The notes under the pieces: model-generated
What the model was told of the DNA's origin: nothing
Databases searched by the model: none
The model's input: the letters and a program-made list of their open reading frames with translations, nothing else
Assembly: GCA_037954325.1 (NCBI GenBank)
Contig: JBBMNZ010000001.1
Location: 16,117,258 to 16,181,257, forward strand
Direction: 5' to 3'
Length of the DNA: 64,000 nucleotides
From: Fistularia commersonii
Taxonomy: Eukaryota > Chordata > Actinopteri > Syngnathiformes > Fistulariidae
Program-made: the position numbers and the translations under genes
Shown: positions 12,601 through 64,000 of the stretch, piece by piece
Numbering within the stretch: the first letter of the stretch is position 1
Layout: every line of letters begins with the position of its first letter

Positions 12601-13411
12601 TTTTATTTTGACTTGCCTAGCTGTTAAAATTCATTCATTATCTTTACTGCTTGCCCCTAGCCCATCCCAGTTATGATTGGGCAAGAGGCAGGGTGGGCCC
12701 TGGACAGAGGCAAACAACTATTTGCTCTCTCATTCACTCATCTGGGCAATTTAGGGTCCCCAATGAACCTACCCATGGACACACAGGGAGAACACTAATG
12801 CTCAACATAGGCCTCCTTTCAGAATTAAACTAGTGACCTTCTTGCTGTGAGGTGGCTAACCAGTGTGCCAAACAGCCACTCAAAAAAAAAACTGAATTGG
12901 TATGGCACTTTTCAAATGGGGTTTCTTAACTCAAGCACGAACTGAGTGTCAAACAGAAAGCCCTTAAACACTGTAGATGGTCAAATTTAAAAAAAACCCT
13001 TGCGCACCATGGGCTACTGCTCAGTAGGTCTCCTGCTGTTGGACAATTTTCCCTCCTGCAGGTTTCCAAGAAGTATGTCCCCAAGGAACTGGCCAAAGAG
13101 ATCCGTGCCAAGGCTGCACCTTTCATCAAGTGGCTGAAGGAGGCAGAGGAGGAGAGTGAGGGCAGCGAGGAAGAGGAGGAGGAAGATGATGAGAATGTGG
13201 AGGTAACAGACTTGCGCAGCTAGATTTTCTCAGCTCTGTTTAATATTAAAATTGTCAATTGTAATTTTTGCTTTTGCTGTTTTTTGTTTTAACAACCCCC
13301 CTCTCCCGGCAGGTCGTTTATTCCCCATCAGCCCGTGAGCTGAAGGCAGAGACGGTGAAACCCATCGCGCCTGAGAAGGAGGAGGACGACATCGACATCG
13401 ACGCCATCTGA
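9676..13411 (+). CDS. eif5: Eukaryotic translation initiation factor 5 (eIF5)
   Basis: eIF5 is the GTPase-activating protein for eIF2 in the 43S/48S pre-initiation complex and controls start-codon recognition. Ten coding exons: 9676-9747, 9847-9928, 10129-10301, 10393-10504, 10687-10817, 11727-11888, 12017-12178, 12260-12424, 13062-13202 and 13313-13411 (stop TGA 13409-13411). All junctions are GT-AG with consistent phase, giving 432 aa, essentially the usual vertebrate length (about 431). Features seen: start MSLNVNRSVSDQFYRYKMPR with the GAP arginine finger at R15; a C4 zinc finger with CPGC at 99-102 and CKAC about 20 residues on; a Lys/Glu-rich linker; and a C-terminal W2/HEAT domain ending in acidic-aromatic boxes (KWLKEAEEESEG) and the IDIDAI tail. 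The start was chosen by homology and its A at -3. Confidence 0.98.
12620..12890 (+). repeat. Teleost dispersed repeat in eif5 intron 8
   Basis: Begins with ttcattcattatctttactgc and continues with the recognisable order: atgattgggcaagaggcaggg, accctggacagaggcaaac-like wording, gggcaatttagggtcccc, cacacagggagaacac, gtgaccttcttgctgtgagg, and a final ccagtgtgcc. This is the common fish repeat also present as fragments at 3095 and 4322. It sits between coding exons without disturbing splice sites. Confidence 0.7.
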
Positions 13412-13670
13412 GGACCTTGGAGTGGAAGCCGCGCTATCCTGCTTAGACTTAACCATGTCCTATCCCCTCCCTTAATCACGCCCACCCCACCCCGCTTTGT
13501 GGCATGACGTAACCTCACGCTTCCCCTGCCGCTCATTAACCCTGTGGTTTGAGACGTTCAGTTGAAGAAATGAAGCTGTTTGGGATTTTAATTCAGGGAT
13601 CATGTGACTGCACTTTTTTGATCCCTGTATTTTTCCAGTCAATAAAGAATGAATGTTTTGCTATCCACAA
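13412..13670 (+). terminator. eif5: eif5 3'UTR with polyadenylation signal
   Basis: A canonical AATAAA lies at 13641-13646, about 230 bases after the stop, followed by a T-rich stretch. This predicts a short 3'UTR with cleavage near 13660-13670. Confidence 0.75.
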
Positions 13671-15890
13671 AAAACATCTCCTCAACCCATCCCCTGGTGA
13701 AATGTGTGACCTTCATGTCTTCACAAATACACACAGCTTTGTTCCAAACAGGTTTTAGTGTTTTTACTGCAGTCTCATTTCCAATCATTGACTCCTGGAA
13801 AAGAAGTCAAATCTTCAGAAAACCTAAGAGTTGCGATATAATGTCAGGAGTTTAAAATCTAAAGTTCATCCCATCAACCTTGTTTACAAAGGCAAGTGAA
13901 GGTTCCTAAATGCTCCTTAACTGGTTGCCAGGTGAAGGTCACTGGGGTCAGTCTGGGTCCCTAGGCTCATATACAGGAACAGGACCAGCCAAACCGCTAC
14001 AATGTCAAGAAGCCACACGCCAGTGCTGGAATTTGGAGCAGCACTCAACCTTAAGTAGGCTACATGTAGCAACACTTGTCACAACTTGGGAAGAAGAAGT
14101 TTGCAAAGAAGTACAAAATATATTAATATCCTGGGTACACGAGTTGTACTAGCATTGATTTACATATGGGGTGGGCTAAATAATGGAGGCCCTTTCGCAC
14201 GGTGCAAGTAAGTGAAAATGTCAAGCGTTTTTTAGGTATAATACTGCAACACTGAAAAAATATATAGGGGTTCGAAGTCACGAGAAAAAGAAATACTGGA
14301 AGTACCGGCACCTCAACCGCAAGACTAATGAGAGTTGGGTCCGAGGTCAAACGTGAAGGAACCTGTCAAACTGTTCCTAAGGAAGGCGAACCCGCCCGGT
14401 TCGAACACAAGTGTGTTTTCCCCGGGAGCTCCGCCTAAGCCACGGACAATCGCTCCCGAGACTTACAGACCGAGGTCGGCCGGTTCCCCCACTTCCTCCG
14501 CCCGTTCAGCCTGAAGCGCTGATGGTGCTTTCACGGTTCCTCGGAAACACGGACAGGGACATCTCGTCAAGAGTCACGGGGTCAAAATATCAAACTTTTA
14601 CATTAAAAAACTCGGTTATGTCTAATATTTTAATTTATTTTTCATCTTTCAGTTGTCTGAAAGAATTTGGTCAATGAATAAAAAATATATATTTTGGAGA
14701 GAACCAAAGTATTTCCCTAGTAAACCCCCAAATACTGTCGTCCTATAATTACCGCTACAAGTGATAAATTATTATTGATAATCCAATTTCTTTAGCTGCT
14801 GTTATCAATATTCGCCGTGCATCATTTTTATTCTTCCACATGCTTCTTTATTAGGATATTTGAGGCAAATATCACATATATTGTCAAAAATTCCCCCAAA
14901 TCCTAACGAAAAAAATCCTGAAATTCAACACAATATTTCACATTAAATGAATATAATTGAAGGATCGTTGAAATCAATAACAAAATCGGCGAAACCTTAG
15001 GATAAAGGTGTATACCAAGACATGTCATGACAAGAAATGTAGGAAAAAAAGTCAGAAAATCGTGAAAACAAACAGCCTGATAGTAGCACATAATTACACC
15101 CAGTCCACAAAACACGAAGAAATTACGTTGAAAGGAAACAGTGAGAAGTATGTCAAGAATGGTTTACTTTATTAGTGCAGTTGATGAACTCAAAGAGAGA
15201 CTATCATTAATGATTATGAAACAAACGTATCAAGACTGAAAATTATTCAAAATTATTAGATATTTTAGATAGTGAGTTCTTTTTCGATGTTATTTTTTAG
15301 AAAATGTTAATTTAACGTGCTGTTATACTCCATTTTATGAATAAGAATAAGAATAAGAATAAGAACAACTATATTATTCTGAAGGAAATTGTTGTGCCAG
15401 AGTTTCAAGTAAAACATAACAATAATAAATAATAGTAGGAAATTGTATAAACAGTATAAAAAAGGGGGGATAATAAGTAATACAAATAAAACAATAAAAA
15501 GTCAAAGTAATAAGTCAGGCTATAAAGTGTCTTGAGGTCTTAAGTACAAAGATTTTGAGATTCCCTGCGGCTAAAAATTCCTTAACTAAATTGTCACTAA
15601 AGCAAGAAGAAGTAAATAGAATAAAAAAAAGGAAGAAAAATTAGACACCAAGGTGAGGAGAAACTCTGGCAGGCAGCTGCCCGAGACAACGTACAGTATT
15701 TTGTATCGACGATGAATCAAAGCGAGAATATTTGTTGAAAATTCGATTTTCTTTCTCGGCTCAAACTAATTCCAGCGGAGATGCAAAACAAGCGTCGTTC
15801 GCCCGACGGAAGCCGTCAAATCGGACCCGTTCAGGGGTCCTTGAAGGCGTCCTAATCCAGCCCAGCCGCTGAGTAGCCATTTTGGTCCCA
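13671..15890. other. Intergenic DNA between eif5 and mark3
   Basis: No gene recognised. The segment 14580-15700 is strongly AT-rich. At 15335-15395 the minus strand reads like a teleost retroelement 3' tail (ggcacaacaatttccttcag then repeated ttattc units). A ggttcgaac motif near 14396 resembles a tRNA T-loop, but no tRNA fold surrounds it. Confidence 0.6.
15335..15400 (-). repeat. Retroelement 3' tail with AATAAG repeats
   Basis: The plus strand shows four to five tandem gaataa/gaataag units followed by a tattctgaaggaaattgttgtgcc phrase. On the minus strand this is the typical end of many fish LINE/SINE copies, a body ending in a short A/T-rich tandem tail. The body upstream on the minus strand (15400-15700) is too decayed to classify. 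Confidence 0.45.
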
Positions 15891-16066
15891 CCTAAAACAG
15901 ACGGAGCAGCTTCACTTCGGCCCGCCGGAGATGGAAGAAACCGAGCCGACGGGGAGTCTTTCCACGACCGAAACCCGGTGAACCCACCCAGGCAACATCG
16001 GCTGGTGATACCGGGCGCCATGGCTCGTTGCTAGGCAGATTACTTTTCGTTGAAAAAGCCCGGGGC

Positions 16067-16101
<35 letters not shown>

Positions 16102-16502
16102 GAAGTGGCGACCGACAGCGCCTTTTAGTGAAGTTAGCTTCGCTGACTCGAAGCGAAAAAGCACCGTGATTGAGTTGGAGGCTGGTCGTCGGGGTTTTAC
16201 GGCATGAAAATACGAGCCGTTAAACAATCTGTTTTGCTCACGGGAGAACATTTTTTTTAATTATTGCTATTTTCTGCATCTTTAACGGCTCAGGTGTTTT
16301 TGGGCTCCTAACGCGTCCGGTCCCGGTCTGAAAATCGGCAGATCCATGCTGAGGCTGAATCCCCTGAGAGAGCTGCAAGGCAAGCGTCTCATTTTTCGAT
16401 TGTCGTCGGATTGAACGGGGGTTTCGGAGGATTTTTCCCCTTTTTTTTTCTTTTATTTCTTGGACATTGGAGGGCGACCGGTCGTGGAAGAACGGATAGA
16501 AG
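15890..16502 (+). promoter_or_regulatory. mark3: mark3 CpG-rich promoter and 5' leader
   Basis: The GC- and CpG-rich stretch from about 15770 to the mark3 start codon is the probable promoter and 5'UTR. It is interrupted by a pure T run of 33 bases (16068-16100). No TATA box is obvious. The transcription start is not defined. Confidence 0.55.
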
Positions 16503-57120
<40,618 letters not shown>

Positions 57121-57640
57121 GGAAAAGAACAAACTGGGGTTAAAAAAAAAAAAGTATACATATATATATCTAGAAGTATTTAAGCTGTACAATCATCCAG
57201 TAGCAATTTCCAAATGTCTCCTTTTTTAAAAAAAACAAACAAATCCAGAGTATGTATTGATATTCTAATGTATAGGTTAACGCTTTTGGCAATAATCACT
57301 GAATTACCTACTAATATCTCAGTCTATTCTGGCCACCAGGGGGCAACATTAACGAGTTGAATATGATTTGTCATGCTGTGAATGTGGACAAAAAAAAACA
57401 AACATTTCTAGTCTTATTTATTTCATTTTTTCTCCTGGAAAAGAAAGAAAAGTTGTTACTTCTTTTTTGTTTTCTGTGTAAATGTCTCACTTTCAAGACG
57501 GCTTCACTGCAGTACCTTTTTTTTTTTTTTTTTCTTCTTTTTGTATTCCGTTGGACGAGTAGAGACGACGGGGTGTCCGTGTAAAACGCCCACGTGGTTA
57601 AAAGGGTCACATGCCTCAATTAAAGTGTCTGTCTACCTGA
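57121..57640 (+). terminator. mark3: mark3 3'UTR with possible poly(A) signal and CTCF-like site
   Basis: An ATTAAA variant signal at 57619-57624 lies about 500 bases after the stop. A near-perfect CTCF core CCACCAGGGGGCA is at 57333-57345. T-rich stretches dominate 57400-57540. Later AATAAA-type signals near 57880 could give a longer UTR. Confidence 0.5.
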
Positions 57641-58561
57641 ACGGGCGTCTCCCACTGGTCATTTGTGTGTTAAAACCCTACAGGTTGAACAGGCTGGGAG
57701 TGTTTGACGTGAAGTGGCAGGATCATAACCACATGGCTCTTCGATGACCAATCCCATTCAAAAATGTTGGGGGGGAGGGTACAGTAAGTGTTGAAAATAA
57801 TGAAATCATTACACTTGTTTCCTGACAATCATTCAAATCTGAAAAATAAGATGCAGCCAAATACTTAAACATGCATAATAAAATAACCTATTCCAACTCT
57901 CGAGAAGGAAAAAAGACCTGAAAAACACTTGAATTTTCAGGGGAAAACAAACTCCCTTGAGCTAGAAATCAAACTGTAAAGCAGCGTGGACTTGCAAATT
58001 GAAGACGTTAATAGTTTTTCATGCCTGCACCCTATTAATTCCTCAGACCCTGAGATTCACTAGGTTTTACCTCTGTGGAGTCTCCAGATTGTCAGTCTTC
58101 CGCCCACAGACCAGGAACAGGTTGTTGTAGACTTACGTTGTGTGAAGGGTAGGATGATTCTGTCCAGTCTGAGTTGAACTACCTCTTGCCCTGGTAAGGG
58201 CTGTGATTGGCTCTGCCCAATGAACCAATGATTGAGATTTGTTGATACCGAATCTATAGACTTTCCTTTCAAGTTCAGATTCATTTTGGGCAGGAATTAA
58301 ATGAATCTGACCGCTCCCCCCGTAATATATTGCAAAGCAGTATTCATTAGAAAAATATGATTTTGCACCTTTAGCTGTCACTTCAAACCAGGAAGGTTTT
58401 GCATTTTTAAAATAGTTCATCTCTAATCGCAATCCAATGTTAATTCATGTAGTAAAAGGACTGTAGTTTCATTTCTGAGTTGACTCATACATAATTCCGG
58501 CTTGCTGTCTGAACTGCAGTTCACATATGGGACCAGGGAAAAGAAAAACTGAGGAAAATTG
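57641..58561. other. Convergent intergenic interval mark3 / ckb
   Basis: AT-rich DNA separating the 3' ends of the two convergent genes. No gene is recognised. The open frames here are short and lack domains. Confidence 0.55.
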
Positions 58562-58562
58562 T

Positions 58563-58568
58563 TTTATT
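58563..58568 (-). terminator. ckb: ckb polyadenylation signal
   Basis: The plus-strand TTTATT is AATAAA on the minus strand, about 115 bases past the ckb stop (58684-58682). Cleavage is expected near 58540-58550. Confidence 0.7.
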
Positions 58569-58681
58569 GTTATTTTTTTCCACTTAAAGGAACCGATGCA
58601 TTAAATAATTCAAAGTGGTTGGAGTGCCTTCAGGACGGAGTCAGTTGCTTGGGGGAGGGGGGAGGGGGGGGCACTGCGGAG

Positions 58682-62201
<3,520 letters not shown>

Positions 62202-62570
62202 GGCTGCGCCCTGGGCGGGACGGGACGGGGACGGGCGGGGTGGGGTCGGGAGGGGATGGAGGAGGGGGGGGGGCGACAAGCAGCGACACAGACCGGCTGC
62301 AGCTCACAAACATATTCATGATGGAAAAAACAGATTCTTCCGATGACTATTTTTTTTTTCTTTTTTTAAACCTATCATTTTAGAATAAAAAAAATAATAA
62401 TAAAAGCAGCGCCGAAATGCGCGGTAGGGACGCGTACACGCGTCTTACCTGTTGTTTCCGGACCTGAGGATTACTACTACTACTACCGGGGGTCGAGACG
62501 AAGATCCCTATGTTTCCGGCCGCGGTGCAGCGTCCACTGCTCTCCGAACTCACCGAGAGGCTGCGGCAGC
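62202..62570 (-). promoter_or_regulatory. ckb: ckb non-coding first exon, intron 1 and leader
   Basis: On the minus strand, a donor CAACAG|GTAAGA at 62449/62448 ends a probable non-coding first exon. The next exon begins after acceptor CGCCCAG (62211) with GGCGCAGCC before the ATG (62201). A TATA-like CTTTAAAGG palindrome lies at 62582-62590, suggesting transcription starts near 62555. A non-coding exon 1 is usual for vertebrate CK genes. Confidence 0.65.
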
Positions 62571-62590
62571 CCCGTACGAGCCTTTAAAGC

Positions 62591-62738
62591 CGCCGTCACT
62601 CCGCCCATTGGTCGGGATTCCGAATCCATTCATTCAATCGGATGCGCTGATTGGTTCCGCCCGCCGCCGTCACTCCGACCATTGGTCGGGGTTCCGAGTC
62701 CGTTCATTCATCGGATGCGCTGATTGGTTCCGCCTGCC
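62591..62738 (-). repeat. ckb: 74-bp tandem duplication in ckb promoter with four CCAAT boxes
   Basis: The unit starting cgccgtcactccg(c/a)ccattggtcggg at 62591 is repeated from 62665 with a 74-base period; only a few substitutions and one single-base deletion separate the copies. Each copy carries two ATTGG sequences (CCAAT on the minus, ckb-sense strand): 62617-62621, 62650-62654, 62681-62685 and 62723-62727. It lies just upstream of the TATA-like element, the expected place for CCAAT boxes. Confidence 0.8.
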
Positions 62739-62744
62739 CGCCCC

Positions 62745-63560
62745 CCCTCCCGTACTGCCCCCTACTTTTCACTAAGTCGCTTTTCGCGTCGACTCCTGGT
62801 CAAGTCTGAGATTTTCAATCATTTATTGATTTAATGTTTCATTACCTGAGCAAAATGAACAATCGAAATGTTTAATGTATGTTTAACGTATCGACATCAA
62901 AACATTTTAACTAACATGACTTTTGAGTTTGAAAAAGTATTCAATGAAAATCAGTGAACAAACAGTCCAATGATATCGAATATTTTTTATGAGTCCTGTT
63001 CAGATTATGTATTCTTCTTGAGTGAACTAACTAATCATAATTCTGTTTGTGAGCCAGACAAAAGTTACACTGATCAAAAAAGAAAGAAAATGTTTTATCT
63101 ATTTTCAGCATTGATAGAGCTGCTTCCATGCTAAATTGTTGAAAACATGAGGATATTCATGATGTTGTAGCGAGTCACAAATGTTGGGGTTTATGTTGAT
63201 GCTTCTTTTTTGTGTGATTTTGGGGTTGCTGGGGATTTTATGGGTGTTGTTTGGGGTGCAAGAAATTCCGTTTTGTTTGTTTTTTTTTTTGTTTTTTTTT
63301 TCACCTTAAATTGAGCGGGAACAGTTGTATGGCAGGTTTGTGTGGCATGGCTGTGGCCAACAGCAGCTATCGCTTATTAAACGGACGTTTTACCCTCAAC
63401 CAGGTGTTTCTTTTCTGACTAAAACGCTGACTTTTCCTGACTAAAAATTTTGTTTTCATACCTTATTGCATTTTAAATGAATGGAATCAATTTTTTTGCA
63501 TTCATTCAAAACTGGAAATGTTTGTTCTAATTGATATCGTTTTATTTTATTTTTACCTGT
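62745..63560. other. Intergenic DNA right of ckb
   Basis: AT-rich, with T runs near 63270-63300. No gene is recognised. A short ATG frame at 63349 (MAVANSSYRLLNGRFTLNQ) ends at a GT but has no recognisable homology. Confidence 0.5.
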
Positions 63561-63659
63561 TCTAATAACTTTTTACCTTATTTTTTTTTGTGTGTGTTAA
63601 ATGACTTAATGATGCTGTTCTATTGAATTTTTTAACGGAGCCACTCATATTTTTGAGAA

Positions 63660-63977
63660 GATGTTGGATTTTTTTTTCTTTTGGACCGTTAGTCAGCATC
63701 CTCAGCAAATATCTTTGCATCACGACGCGCAGATCTACAAACTGCTCGCTTCCTGCGTGGGGAGCGACAATATTTTACAACTCAGCGCGGCGGATCGTCT
63801 TCCGGTGTGCGCAGTTCCACTTCCCATGAAAACAACAACACGTGGGGGATTGTGAAACGGTCCACGCTGGTCTCCAAACCTAAGAGGAGACATCCAGAGC
63901 ACCACTGGTCTCAGAGGAGCCGTAATCTGTGGTCGATTCCCACGAAGGAGATACTAAAACTTTTCTTCAGACTTAAG
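63660..63977 (+). other. Probable 5' exon of an unidentified plus-strand gene
   Basis: After AT-rich DNA, the composition turns GC-balanced with several CG dinucleotides. The stretch ends at a good splice donor AAG|GTGAGC (63977/63978). The short frames across it show no domain, so it is probably a non-coding first exon or a first exon I do not recognise. By conserved synteny the next gene could be one of those beside CKB in vertebrates (such as TRMT61A or BAG5), but nothing in the sequence proves this. Confidence 0.4.
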
Positions 63978-64000
63978 GTGAGCTCCCGCCCAACTTGAAA

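Noticed and set aside
14341..14415. Possible tRNA gene near a ggttcgaac motif
   Set aside because: No acceptor, D or anticodon stems can be paired around it and no A box is placed correctly.
63349..63405. Short frame MAVANSSYRLLNGRFTLNQ ending at GT as a first coding exon
   Set aside because: No recognised homology, AT-rich surroundings, and a weak donor (GTGTTT).

Overview
The window is genomic DNA from a ray-finned fish, most likely a percomorph teleost. The genes are intron-rich and use GT-AG splice sites. The encoded proteins match known vertebrate proteins almost residue for residue. There are long CA/GT microsatellites and decayed teleost-type transposons, and nothing prokaryotic (no operons, ribosome binding sites or CRISPR arrays). 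The exact species cannot be read from the sequence.

Layout, left to right. (1) 1-6.5 kb, minus strand: vps29, the retromer subunit, cut by the left edge a few codons before its stop. It includes a 12-nt microexon (5487-5498) that would insert Ala-Gly-His-Arg after the start Met. (2) 6.5-8.2 kb: CpG-rich promoter region between vps29 and the divergent eif5. (3) 9.5-13.65 kb, plus strand: eif5, translation initiation factor 5, complete in ten coding exons (432 aa), with upstream ORFs in its leader. (4) 13.65-15.9 kb: AT-rich intergenic DNA with a retroelement tail. (5) 16.5-57.6 kb, plus strand: mark3 (probably the mark3a co-orthologue), a Par-1/MARK kinase. I resolve 19 coding exons, including a 177-nt in-frame cassette, two microexons (27 and 45 nt) and a tandem NAGNAG acceptor. 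Its introns hold two very long GT tracts, a dead PIF/Harbinger element, a hAT-type non-autonomous element, a LINE-like 3' tail and older SINE-like copies. (6) 58.5-62.6 kb, minus strand: brain-type creatine kinase ckb, complete (381 aa) and convergent with mark3. Its first coding exon is present in two diverged copies, each intact and each with a donor in the same phase. The promoter carries a 74-bp tandem duplication with four CCAAT boxes. (7) 62.75-64 kb: intergenic DNA, then a probable 5' exon of an unidentified plus-strand gene ending at a splice donor at 63977/63978.

EIF5-MARK3-CKB is the vertebrate block found on human chromosome 14q32, so genes 3, 5 and 6 are conserved synteny. VPS29 is on human chromosome 12, so its place here is a lineage-specific junction. 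The genes do not form a pathway: they cover endosomal sorting, translation start-site selection, polarity/microtubule kinase signalling and phosphocreatine energy buffering. The most unusual signal is the duplicated, apparently selected first coding exon of ckb. Next come the extra mark3 cassette exon, the vps29 microexon and the ckb promoter duplication.
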